The notes beneath the pieces are model-generated. The model worked only from the letters and a program-made list of their open reading frames with translations. It had not been told where the DNA came from and made no database searches. The position numbers and the translations under genes were made by a program. DNA of 15,527 nucleotides. It comes from Erysipelotrichaceae bacterium. GTDB taxonomy: Bacteria > Bacillota_I > Bacilli_A > RFN20 > CAG-826. Positions 1 through 6,960 of this stretch are shown here, piece after piece (the stretch's first letter is position 1; every line of letters starts with the position of its first letter). The stretch lies in the NCBI GenBank assembly GCA_012729405.1, contig JAAYDH010000072.1, positions 1-15,527 on the forward strand. Direction: 5' to 3'.

Positions 1-1
1 A

Positions 2-301
2 GTTGAGCGTGCCGATTTCCTCTTTATCTATGATGATTTTTCGGAAGAGTCACTGACCATCTTCAACAACTTGATATATCCTTTAGCCAAGAAAGAGGAG
101 TCAAAATATGTGACAATATTAGACAAAAATATGCTTAAAACCGGTGTTTTTTCCTCGATTTGCGACTATTTTGAGATTGGCCAAGAAGAGATTAATCTCG
201 CAATTTATAAAAATAAAAATGGAACAGTTAGCTCCACTTTATATTTACAAGATAATGGCCTTGAATTGTCAACCTTATTTAATTCCTATCTTTCCCAATA
301 A
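2..301 (+). CDS. C-terminal part of an unrecognised protein (5' end outside window)
   Basis: The frame is open from base 2 to a TAA at 299-301, giving 99 visible residues, so this is the 3' part of a longer gene and the TTG at 71 need not be its start. I do not recognise the family. The visible part is soluble-looking, with an acidic early segment (FIYDDFSEES), mixed alpha/beta character and no transmembrane stretch or clear catalytic motif. It is convergent with the ATP synthase operon, and its last 23 bases overlap the 3' end of atpC on the other strand. Codon use and base composition look like the neighbours. A protein of this size tail could be part of a larger regulatory or enzymatic protein, but nothing visible decides this. 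Confidence is for a real coding frame, not for a function. Confidence 0.6.
   Translation, partial: VERADFLFIYDDFSEESLTIFNNLIYPLAKKEESKYVTILDKNMLKTGVFSSICDYFEIGQEEINLAIYKNKNGTVSSTLYLQDNGLELSTLFNSYLSQ
211..240 (-). terminator. possible intrinsic terminator of the pfp-atp operon
   Basis: Read on the minus strand, about 40 bases past the atpC stop, there is AAAGTGGAG, a 7-base loop, then TTCCATTTT (9 pairs including two G-T wobbles), merging into a T-rich run (TTTTTATTT). It lies inside the coding sequence of the convergent gene. The stem is weak and partly A-T, so the call is tentative. Confidence 0.35.
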
Positions 302-692
302 GATGGATGCGGTTTAAAGCACGAATCAAAGCCAATTTGGCTCGTTTTTTATCAATAGTTGAATCTTCGTCATCAATTAACCTTTGTTCTGCTCTTTGTT
401 TCGCGTTTAATGCGCGTTCAAGATTTATTTCATCCGAACGTTCAACAGAATCTAACAAAAGGGTAACATGACCATCTTTTGCAATGTTGATTACGCCTCC
501 TCCATTCGCATAGAAAAAGCGAATCGAATTAATCTCAATTACCATTTTGGAGATGACTAAAGTGGAGACCAAGGGAGCATGACCAGGAAGGATTCCGAGG
601 AGGTAATCTTCTGACTGAACTTCCAAAAATGAGGCATTAGTCTCGAGGTAATGTCCGAAGGGTGTAAAGATGTCGAGAGGAAAGGTTTTCAT
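279..692 (-). CDS. atpC: F1 ATP synthase epsilon subunit
   Basis: Epsilon subunit of the F1 central stalk, 137 residues, a normal length for the two-domain form. Residues 1-84 are the beta-sandwich with the family segments ILPGHAPLVS (34-43) and YANGGGVINI (61-70). Residues 85-137 are the C-terminal pair of helices that can move up and inhibit ATP hydrolysis. In Bacillus-type epsilon an I(L)DxxRA motif helps bind ATP; here the matching stretch is INLERA (89-94), with Asn in place of Asp, while the second helix keeps IDKKRAKLALIRALNR with R124 and R128. The ATG at 690-692 lies one base after the atpD stop and has only a weak ribosome binding site, suggesting translational coupling. It is the last gene of the operon and its 3' end overlaps the convergent gene by 23 bases. 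Confidence 0.95.
   Translation of the reverse strand: MKTFPLDIFTPFGHYLETNASFLEVQSEDYLLGILPGHAPLVSTLVISKMVIEINSIRFFYANGGGVINIAKDGHVTLLLDSVERSDEINLERALNAKQRAEQRLIDDEDSTIDKKRAKLALIRALNRIHLIGKDRN
321..350 (+). terminator. possible terminator for the truncated plus-strand gene, inside atpC
   Basis: Twenty bases past the plus-strand stop, an ACGA...TCGT outer pairing encloses GCC-AATTT-GGC (331-341) and is followed by six T (345-350). The outer and inner stems are separated by a one-sided bulge, so the structure is imperfect. It would also encode the Lys-Lys-Arg-Ala stretch of AtpC on the other strand, so the T run may simply be coding. Confidence 0.25.
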
Positions 693-693
693 A

Positions 694-2103
694 TTATTTT
701 GTCTTTAAGGTCTCGGCTTTTTTACGAGCATCTTCAATGGTTCCAACATAGAGGAAAGCGACTTCTGGCAAATCATCAGCTTTGCCCTCTAAAATATCTT
801 TGAAACTGCGAACAGTATCTTCGCGTTTGACATATATGCCAGCTTGGTTGTTAAAATGAGCGGCGACGTGGAAAGGTTGAGAGAGGAAGTTACGAATTCT
901 TCTCGCTCTTTCGACAATCTTCTTATCTTCGTCAGATAGTTCGTCCATACCAAGAATAGCTATAATGTCACTTAATTCGCGATATCTCTCAAGGGTCTCA
1001 ATGACTTGGCGAGCTACTTTATAATGCTCTTCTCCAACAATCTCGGATTCGAGAGCAGTTGATGCACTGTTTAAAGGGTCGACGGCTGGATAGATACCTA
1101 AAGCCGCAGTGTTGCGATCCAAGACGGTCTTCGCATCAAGATGTGAGAAAGCTGTCGCAGGTGCGGGGTCAGTTAAATCATCCGCCGGGACGTAAATGGC
1201 TTGAACGGAAGTAATTGAACCATCCTTGGTTGAGGTGATTCTTTCTTGGAGTTGACCCATTTCAGTAGCTAGTGTCGGTTGATAACCAACCGCACTGGGC
1301 ATTCTGCCAAGCAAAGCAGAGACTTCACTGCCGGCTTGCGTGAAACGGAAAATATTATCGATGAATAATAAGACATCGGTGTGTTCTTTGTCGCGGAAAT
1401 ATTCCGCCATCGTGAGGGCGGATAAACCAACGCGCATGCGAGCTCCTGGTGGTTCATTCATTTGTCCGAAGCAGAGAGCGGTTTTGCTCAATACTCCCGA
1501 AGCTTTCATCTCGCGATATAAGTCGTTACCTTCTCGACTTCTTTCACCGACGCCAGCGAAAACGGAAATGCCACCTTTTTCTTGGGCGATATTACGCATT
1601 AATTCTTGAATTAAAACAGTTTTTCCAACACCAGCTCCTCCGAAAAGGCCAATTTTTCCACCTCGCACATATGGGCAGAGTAAATCGATGACTTTAATAC
1701 CAGTTTCAAAGATTTCGGTTTTCACAGATTGATCTTGGAATTTGGGCGGGTTGCGGTGGATTGACATTCTTTTCGCATCTTTAATTGCTGGAAGCCCATC
1801 GATAGGATCACCTAAGACATTGAACATTCTACCGAGAGTGGCTGTTCCGACCGGCACCGAAATTGGCCCTTCTGTCGAGATAACTTCCTGACTGCGGACT
1901 AAACCTTCCGTTGGTCCCATCGAGACAGCGCGGACGATGTCCCCACCGACGTGTTGAGCAACTTCAAGAACGAGTTTACTTCCGTCGTTTAATAAGACTT
2001 CAAGCGCAGTTAAAAGTTCGGGTAAATTCTCGTTTTCAAATTTGACGTCAACAATTGGTCCGATGACCTGAGCGATTTTTCCTTTGACGAGTTTCTTTTC
2101 CAT
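694..2103 (-). CDS. atpD: F1 ATP synthase beta subunit (catalytic)
   Basis: Catalytic subunit of the F1 head, 469 residues, full length for the family. It makes or hydrolyses ATP at three sites between beta and alpha. Visible motifs in order: Walker A GGAGVGKT (155-162), the catalytic glutamate in GVGERSREG (E187), Walker B LLFIDN with the following FRFTQAGSEVSALLGRMPS signature (245-270), the adenine-stacking tyrosine in GIYPAVDP (Y338), and the DELSDED lever loop (387-393) that couples catalysis to gamma rotation. Nothing essential is missing. The ATG at 2101-2103 is preceded by TAGGAGG at 7 bases spacing; the TAG of that sequence is the stop codon of atpG, so stop and ribosome binding site overlap. 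Confidence 0.98.
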   Translation of the reverse strand: MEKKLVKGKIAQVIGPIVDVKFENENLPELLTALEVLLNDGSKLVLEVAQHVGGDIVRAVSMGPTEGLVRSQEVISTEGPISVPVGTATLGRMFNVLGDPIDGLPAIKDAKRMSIHRNPPKFQDQSVKTEIFETGIKVIDLLCPYVRGGKIGLFGGAGVGKTVLIQELMRNIAQEKGGISVFAGVGERSREGNDLYREMKASGVLSKTALCFGQMNEPPGARMRVGLSALTMAEYFRDKEHTDVLLFIDNIFRFTQAGSEVSALLGRMPSAVGYQPTLATEMGQLQERITSTKDGSITSVQAIYVPADDLTDPAPATAFSHLDAKTVLDRNTAALGIYPAVDPLNSASTALESEIVGEEHYKVARQVIETLERYRELSDIIAILGMDELSDEDKKIVERARRIRNFLSQPFHVAAHFNNQAGIYVKREDTVRSFKDILEGKADDLPEVAFLYVGTIEDARKKAETLKTK

Positions 2104-2114
2104 CGTGTTTCCTC

Positions 2115-2960
2115 CTATTGAGCCCGAGCCGTGGAGACAATCTCGGTAATTTCTTCGGTGATTGAACTCTGGCGGGCTTTGCTTAATTCAATTGTTAATT
2201 TGTCGATTAATTCTTGCGCGTTATCGGTCGCGTTTTCCATCGCGTTTCGACGCGCGGCGTGTTCGCATACTTCAGATTCCAAAAGCTTGCTATAAATCAA
2301 AGTTTTGAGATATAGAGGAAGAAGACTATCCACCAGCTTTTGCGGTGTGGGCTCCATAATTGGAGCAAAATCTAATTCATTATTCTCTTCAGGCTTCTTA
2401 ACTGGGAGAATAGTGACGTCTTTAGGTACGAAGACGAATGAGTTTTTGTAAGAAGAATAAATCAGGTGAATTTCCTGATATTTATTCGCTTGATATTGTT
2501 CAGTCACAAATTGACTTAACTGACGGATAACGCCTTGATCCGTAATTGTTGAATAACTGGAAAAATCTTTCAGCATCGTAAAGCGGTCTTTTTCGAAATG
2601 ATTGAGTCCTTTTTTACCAAGGACAATCAATTCATCGTTTTCCTTGAGAGTGATATCGGCGAGCTTAAAGATGTTGCTGTTGTAAGCGCCGCATAATCCC
2701 AGCGTGCTCGAGACGATAATGTAAAGTTTTCTTCTGCTCTCTAAGTTTGGTTCAATGAAAGGAGATTTTACTTTCTTCGCAAATCGAAAAACCTCGTTGG
2801 TAATCTCTTCGATTTGGCTAGAATAGGTTCGATTGACAAACATCTTATTCTTCCATTTCTTGAGTTTCACCGTCGAAACCAGTTTCATCGCGCTCGTTAC
2901 TTTGAGCGCTCCGTTGATGGTTTTTATTCTCTGTTTAATTCGATTGATTTGTTGCGACAT
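2115..2960 (-). CDS. atpG: F1 ATP synthase gamma subunit
   Basis: Gamma subunit, the rotating central shaft of F1, 281 residues, normal for bacteria without the chloroplast-type insertion. The two conserved ends are clear: the N-terminal helix INRIKQRIKTINGALKVTSAMKLV (from residue 5), and the C-terminal helix at 230-281 with EHAARRNAMENATDNA and ARQSSITEEITEIV. These pair as the coiled coil that reaches into the alpha3beta3 head; the middle, with ALGLCGAYN-like STLGLCGAYN, is the Rossmann-like globular part. The ATG at 2958-2960 sits 8 bases after the atpA stop, with AAGGA close in front; the TAA stop of atpA overlaps this site. EHAARRNAM has Arg where many relatives have Met, a minor variant. 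Confidence 0.96.
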   Translation of the reverse strand: MSQQINRIKQRIKTINGALKVTSAMKLVSTVKLKKWKNKMFVNRTYSSQIEEITNEVFRFAKKVKSPFIEPNLESRRKLYIIVSSTLGLCGAYNSNIFKLADITLKENDELIVLGKKGLNHFEKDRFTMLKDFSSYSTITDQGVIRQLSQFVTEQYQANKYQEIHLIYSSYKNSFVFVPKDVTILPVKKPEENNELDFAPIMEPTPQKLVDSLLPLYLKTLIYSKLLESEVCEHAARRNAMENATDNAQELIDKLTIELSKARQSSITEEITEIVSTARAQ

Positions 2961-2968
2961 AAAATTCC

Positions 2969-4480
2969 TTAGATTTGTCTTTCAATTGCGAAGAATTCTT
3001 TTATCGTAAGATGCAATTTTTCTTCGACTTCCGGCGCGATTTCCTTTTCTTTATCAATTAGTGCTAAAGCGATTTTTTGATTGCTGGTCACATAGCGGTA
3101 AGCTTTATCAAGGGTACTTTGAATATCCTCTAGACTAACATCGTCTAAATAACCATGCTTAGCCATGAACAATTCGAAAACTTGATGCGATAAAGAATAG
3201 GGGTGATATTGTTTTTGTCTTAAGACACGGAGCAAAACTTCACCGTGCTTTAAAACTCTCAAGGTGGTGGGATCAAGATCGCTTCCAAATTGAGCAAAGC
3301 TCTTCATTTCGGAGAAGTTAGCTAATTCAATCTTAAGGGAGGCAGTAACTTGTTTCATCGCTTTATATTGCGCATCTCCGCCGACACGTGAGACGGAGAA
3401 TCCGCTATCGATGGCGGGTCTTTGTCCGGCATTGAATAGATCGGTGGTCAAGAATATTTGACCATCAGTAATGGAAATGACGTTTGTCGGAATGTAAGCC
3501 GAAATATCTCCTGATTGAGTCTCAACGATTGGTAGGGCGGTAAGAGAGCCACCACCATATTTCTCATCGAGTTTACAAGCTCGTTCAAGGAGGCGGGAAT
3601 GGAGGTAGAAGATATCGCCAGGATAAGCTTCTCTTCCGGGAGAACGCTTCAATAGAAGCGAGAGGGCGCGGTAGCTAACCGCATGTTTGCTTAAATCGTC
3701 ATAAACGATGAGAACATCTTTTCCTTGATGCATCCACTCTTCGCCCATCGCACATCCAGCATAGGGAGCGATATAGAGTAAGGGTGCAGGTTCGCTCGCG
3801 GTCGCGGCGACCACGACTGTATAGTCCAGGGCTTTGTATTTTTTCAAACGGTCGACAATTTGAGCAACTGTCGAATTCTTTTGTCCAATCGCAACATAGA
3901 TGCATAAGACACCTTTATCTCTTTGGTTAATAATCGTGTCAATCGCAATCGCAGTTTTTCCGATTTGGCGATCGCCGATAATAAGTTCGCGTTGACCACG
4001 ACCGATTGGAACCATTGAATCGATAGCTTTAATGCCGGTTTCAAGAGGAGTGTTGACGCTTTGACGCATGATAACACCGGGTGCGATAACTTCGATGGGG
4101 CGACGCTTAATCGCTTTAATATCACCGAGGCCGTCGATTGGCTGTCCGAGAGCGTTGACCACTCGGCCAAGCAGTTCGTTTCCGACTGGGACTTCCATCA
4201 CCTCTTTCGTGCGCTTTACCGTGTCGCCTTCTTTGATTAAGGAGTCATCACCTAAAAGAACAACACCGACTTGGTCGGTTTCAAGATTCATTACCATTCC
4301 ATAGATGTCGTTGGGGAATAGGAGTAATTCTCCAAGCATGGCTTGGTCAAGTCCATAAACGATGGCTATACCATCGCCAACAGAGACGACGACACCGACA
4401 TCACTGCTTTCGACTTCGTGATCGTAATTTTTAATTTGTTCTTTAATCAGAGCGCTGATTTCATTCGCTTTAATTTTCAT
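2969..4480 (-). CDS. atpA: F1 ATP synthase alpha subunit
   Basis: Non-catalytic nucleotide-binding subunit of F1, 503 residues, full length. Order of parts: N-terminal beta-barrel (about 25-95), the P-loop GDRQIGKT (169-176), Walker B region VLIVYDDLSKHA (256-267), PGREAYPGD (281-289), and the arginine finger in SVSRVGGDAQ (R365) that reaches into the catalytic beta site. The P-loop has Ile where most relatives have Thr (GDRQTGKT). That residue is the variable position of the loop and Lys175 and Thr176 are intact, so Mg-nucleotide binding should remain. Its start overlaps the end of atpH by 11 bases, and a near-perfect AAAAGGAGG site inside atpH, 9 bases before the ATG, should give strong initiation, as expected for a three-copy subunit. 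Confidence 0.98.
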   Translation of the reverse strand: MKIKANEISALIKEQIKNYDHEVESSDVGVVVSVGDGIAIVYGLDQAMLGELLLFPNDIYGMVMNLETDQVGVVLLGDDSLIKEGDTVKRTKEVMEVPVGNELLGRVVNALGQPIDGLGDIKAIKRRPIEVIAPGVIMRQSVNTPLETGIKAIDSMVPIGRGQRELIIGDRQIGKTAIAIDTIINQRDKGVLCIYVAIGQKNSTVAQIVDRLKKYKALDYTVVVAATASEPAPLLYIAPYAGCAMGEEWMHQGKDVLIVYDDLSKHAVSYRALSLLLKRSPGREAYPGDIFYLHSRLLERACKLDEKYGGGSLTALPIVETQSGDISAYIPTNVISITDGQIFLTTDLFNAGQRPAIDSGFSVSRVGGDAQYKAMKQVTASLKIELANFSEMKSFAQFGSDLDPTTLRVLKHGEVLLRVLRQKQYHPYSLSHQVFELFMAKHGYLDDVSLEDIQSTLDKAYRYVTSNQKIALALIDKEKEIAPEVEEKLHLTIKEFFAIERQI

Positions 4481-5021
4481 GGAAGCGATCCTCCTTTTCT
4501 AAAAGGCTACGTTGCATTTTGCCAATTTTTCCGCTAATCGAACCATCGTAGATATGGCTGTTAATCAAGACCTTCACCCCGCCGATAAGACTAGGGTCGA
4601 TTCGATTGATTAACTCGACGGAACACTTTTCTAACTGGGCAATTTTTTCTTCAATTTTCTGTTTCGTGGGTTCGGGAATTGGGATCGTGGAATAGAGAAT
4701 GCCTTCTCTGATGCCGCGGTACTCGTTACAGTAGGAATTGAAACCTTCAAAAATATCAAAAAGATATTTAACTCGTGAGTTCCGGCAGATAATTTTCATG
4801 AAATTTCTAAGGTCCTCATCGACACTTGGAAAGGTTTCATCAATCACTATAAGTCTCTCTTCTAGGGGCAGAAATGCCGAATTTAGGACGTTGATAAAAC
4901 CAGCATTTTCTTTTAAAACGCTCATTAAGGCTTTAACTTCGTTTTGTCGTTCAAGAACAAGGTTTTGCTCCTTTGACAACGAGAATAAAGCTAATCCATA
5001 AGAAGAGGCTACTTCGTTCAT
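4470..5021 (-). CDS. atpH: F1F0 ATP synthase delta subunit
   Basis: Delta subunit of the peripheral stalk, 183 residues, the usual length. It sits on top of F1 and ties it to the b dimer. Recognisable parts are the N-terminal helical segment with YGLALFSLSKEQ (8-19), the mid-part FLPLEERLIVIDETF (50-64) and the conserved C-terminal signature IDPSLIGGVKVLINSHIYDGS (141-161), which is the best family marker. This family diverges fast, so the call rests on that signature and on position between atpF and atpA. The ATG at 5019-5021 is one base after the atpF stop; the upstream site is weak (GAGAAA), so translation probably depends on coupling with atpF. The 3' end overlaps atpA by 11 bases. Confidence 0.95.
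   Translation of the reverse strand: MNEVASSYGLALFSLSKEQNLVLERQNEVKALMSVLKENAGFINVLNSAFLPLEERLIVIDETFPSVDEDLRNFMKIICRNSRVKYLFDIFEGFNSYCNEYRGIREGILYSTIPIPEPTKQKIEEKIAQLEKCSVELINRIDPSLIGGVKVLINSHIYDGSISGKIGKMQRSLLEKEDRFHEN
4490..4496 (-). promoter_or_regulatory. strong ribosome binding site of atpA inside atpH
   Basis: The minus strand reads AAGGAGG, 9 bases before the atpA ATG and within the atpH coding sequence. It supports the ATG at 4478-4480 as the start. Confidence 0.85.
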
Positions 5022-5022
5022 A

Positions 5023-5571
5023 TTAGTTTAGTTTCTCAATAAAATCCTCCGCCAATTTGGCGTTATCTTCCTCCGAGACTTCTCGCTTTAAGATTTCTTT
5101 GCTCGCGACAAGGGCAATACTCACCATTTCCTTGCGAATCTCCTCGAGGGAATCTTCCTTTGATTTTTCGATATCGATCTCAGCATCTTTTTTCATGCGA
5201 GCGATATCTCTCTTGGTTTCTTCCTCAAGAACTTGCCTTTCCTGCAAGGCATTTTGCTTCGCTTCATTGATGATTTCAGAGGCCTCTTTCTTGGAAGAAA
5301 GGATTGTCTCCTCCGATTGAGCGAGGTTCTTCTCGGCCAAGGCTTTGTTCTTTTGGCTGGCGACGATGTTGTTTTCGATGAATTCGGCACGCCTTTTGAG
5401 AATTTTTTTCACCGGCTTATAAGCGACAAAAAAGACAATCAAAATAAGGACAATTAAGGAGCATAACTGGACGACAAAAGAGAATGGATTAGGAATCAGT
5501 TTACTACTGATTTCGTTAAACAAATCATCAATGCCGCCTTCTAAAACTAATAAACCGTTAAAATCGTTCAT
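5023..5571 (-). CDS. atpF: F0 ATP synthase b subunit
   Basis: Peripheral stalk subunit b, 182 residues. One hydrophobic membrane helix at about 30-51 follows the IPNPFSF segment typical of Gram-positive b subunits, then a long charged, Ala- and Glu/Lys-rich helix (about 52-165) that forms the dimer stalk and ends in a segment that binds delta. There is an N-terminal extension of about 25 residues before the IPNP segment, within the range seen in the family. The ATG at 5569-5571 has AAAGGAG 8 bases upstream, lying in the 18-base gap after the atpE stop. Only one b-type gene is present, so the stalk should be a b homodimer. Confidence 0.96.
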   Translation of the reverse strand: MNDFNGLLVLEGGIDDLFNEISSKLIPNPFSFVVQLCSLIVLILIVFFVAYKPVKKILKRRAEFIENNIVASQKNKALAEKNLAQSEETILSSKKEASEIINEAKQNALQERQVLEEETKRDIARMKKDAEIDIEKSKEDSLEEIRKEMVSIALVASKEILKREVSEEDNAKLAEDFIEKLN

Positions 5572-5589
5572 GAGAATAACTCCTTTCCG

Positions 5590-5802
5590 TTATCCGAGGA
5601 ATATGCAGAGAATTGAGACGAGAAGCGAATAAATCGCGGTTGTCTCGACAAGAGCACAAGCGAGAATCATGTTGTTGCGAAGCGTATTGGCGGCTTCTGG
5701 ATTACGAGAGATACCATCGATAGCGTGGACGCAAACCCAAGCTTCACCGGCGGCGCTAGGAATAACGCCCCAAATAGCAATGGCTGCTGCGAGAATGTTC
5801 AT
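5590..5802 (-). CDS. atpE: F0 ATP synthase c subunit (rotor ring), possible Na+ type
   Basis: Proteolipid c subunit, 70 residues, two membrane helices joined by the polar RNP loop (R33-N34-P35). The essential carboxylate is E53 in helix 2, followed by T54, T55 and Y58, the hydroxyl pattern of Na+-binding c rings (Ser/Thr after the Glu, then Thr, with Tyr five after). Helix 1 carries a second acid, E20, at the position held by Gln32 in the Ilyobacter ring; the E20-E53 spacing of 33 equals Q32-E65 there. This resembles the two-carboxylate rotor described for Fusobacterium. The protein also has Trp11, Trp22, His26 and three Cys, unusual in so small a rotor protein. I take the ATG at 5800-5802: it has AAGGAGGT 7 bases ahead, whereas a longer frame from 5859 would lie inside atpB and add a non-homologous polar leader. 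Confidence 0.96.
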   Translation of the reverse strand: MNILAAAIAIWGVIPSAAGEAWVCVHAIDGISRNPEAANTLRNNMILACALVETTAIYSLLVSILCIFLG

Positions 5803-5803
5803 A

Positions 5804-6562
5804 CTATTTACCTCCTTCCCTTGATAATTGAATATTCGAAGACAAAGCGTCATCTTCATCGGGAATTTCTTGACCGATAAAGATGGTTGTCAATGAGATG
5901 AAAATAGTTGTTTGAATAAAAGCGGAGAATAGATCGAAATAGAGGTGGAGAATCGGGGCAATGAGAGGGGCAATAAAAATACCTCCCCAACCTCCTGACA
6001 CCAAACCCCCAAAAATCATTTCTGAGAGGTTTTCCAAAGCGAAGTAGACGATATTCATCAATACATAGCCTGATAATGCGTTACCAAATAGACGGAGGGT
6101 CAACGATAACAACGGAGCCCACATCGAGAGCATGTTGATCGGAAGGAAAACGGGAAATGGTTGAATATAACGCTTAAAGTATTTTGCTTTCGTAAATCTC
6201 AAAGAGACGAGGTGAATCCCGAAGAAAGCAAGCAATCCTAGCGATAGAGGAACCGCCATGTTGGTCATCGGAGAAGGTAAGCCGGTTAAACCGAAAATGA
6301 AAGAGAGGAAGAGGTAGACGGCAATGGCCATGATGAAGCCGCCAAAGCCAGACAATTTTGTTCCAATCATTCCTTTGGTAAAATTATCAAAGAAATCGAC
6401 TCCTAGTTCCGCGAGAAAAAGAAGACCTTTAGGCTTTTTCAAAGGGTCTTGAAAACGCGCCATAATTCCAACGATAATCGCGAGAATAATTATAATTCCC
6501 ATGACGATTAAGGAGGAAATGACTTCTCCAGATAGTTCCAGTTTTAGAAAGTCATCAAACAT
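5804..6562 (-). CDS. atpB: F0 ATP synthase a subunit
   Basis: Subunit a, the membrane stator that forms the ion half-channels against the c ring, 252 residues, a normal length. Several hydrophobic helices are visible (about 15-35, 75-95, 103-122, 150-176, 195-235). The essential arginine is R157 in LSLTLRLFGNALSGY, and the last helices carry HLYFDLFSAFIQTTIFISLTTIFIG, the typical C-terminal signature. The start ATG abuts the atpI TAA directly (TAAATG), with AGAAGGA upstream inside atpI. The last codons overlap the ribosome binding site of atpE: the Gly-Gly-Lys end is encoded by the strong AAGGAGGTAAA. Confidence 0.97.
   Translation of the reverse strand: MFDDFLKLELSGEVISSLIVMGIIIILAIIVGIMARFQDPLKKPKGLLFLAELGVDFFDNFTKGMIGTKLSGFGGFIMAIAVYLFLSFIFGLTGLPSPMTNMAVPLSLGLLAFFGIHLVSLRFTKAKYFKRYIQPFPVFLPINMLSMWAPLLSLTLRLFGNALSGYVLMNIVYFALENLSEMIFGGLVSGGWGGIFIAPLIAPILHLYFDLFSAFIQTTIFISLTTIFIGQEIPDEDDALSSNIQLSREGGK
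5810..5817 (-). promoter_or_regulatory. perfect ribosome binding site of atpE inside the end of atpB
   Basis: The minus strand reads AAGGAGGT, 7 bases before the atpE ATG. It is the best Shine-Dalgarno match in the operon, in line with the need for many c subunits per complex, and it decides the atpE start. Confidence 0.88.
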
Positions 6563-6958
6563 TTATTGTTCCTTCTTTTGTCTAACGGTGAAAAACAGGA
6601 GAACAAGTAGCGGGTATGTGTACCCTCCGACGATACCGAAAATGTTGAAAATGCGGATGCTCTTTTCGTAGTAGAGCCAACCTGAGATGATAAGTGCGGC
6701 CGCCAAAACTACAAAGCGAGCGACAGAAACGACGATACCCCCGATTCCTTTAGTGTCTCGTTTGTTTTTAACTTCGAGTAAGCCTAAACCAAAATAACTA
6801 GAAATACTAATCAGAGAACCGAGAATTATTCCAAAAGGAATATCCAAATATCCGAGAAAGAATAGAAAGGAGAGGGCGAGGATAAAAAAGGCCAGGAGAA
6901 TTAACGAGTAGATGGATACGCGATAATAGATATTTAAATTTTTAAATCTCTCTTTCAT
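6563..6958 (-). CDS. atpI: AtpI-like small membrane protein of the ATP synthase operon
   Basis: A 131-residue membrane protein with four predicted helices at about 14-37, 41-62, 72-97 and 103-125, a basic N-terminus and a charged tail (RQKKEQ). AtpI proteins hold this place before atpB in many bacteria, are not part of the finished enzyme, and are thought to help with c-ring assembly or Mg/Ca supply. The identification rests mainly on position, size and four-helix topology, since sequence conservation in this family is low. The ATG at 6956-6958 lies two bases after the stop of the phosphofructokinase gene, with AGGA very close to it and GAAAG a little further up, so it appears translationally coupled to that gene. 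Confidence 0.75.
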   Translation of the reverse strand: MKERFKNLNIYYRVSIYSLILLAFFILALSFLFFLGYLDIPFGIILGSLISISSYFGLGLLEVKNKRDTKGIGGIVVSVARFVVLAAALIISGWLYYEKSIRIFNIFGIVGGYTYPLLVLLFFTVRQKKEQ

Positions 6959-6960
6959 TC

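Noticed and set aside
4068..4304. Open frames opposite or across atpA, atpD, atpF, addA and the kinase (for example 1340-1609, 3844-4170, 4068-4304, 5057-5320, 13755-14003)
   Set aside because: They are shadows of strongly conserved genes, with odd composition, no ribosome binding sites and no recognisable domains.
5803..5859. 19-residue N-terminal extension of the c subunit
   Set aside because: It lies inside atpB in another frame, gives a leader unlike any c subunit, and the perfect AAGGAGGT precedes the internal ATG at 5802.
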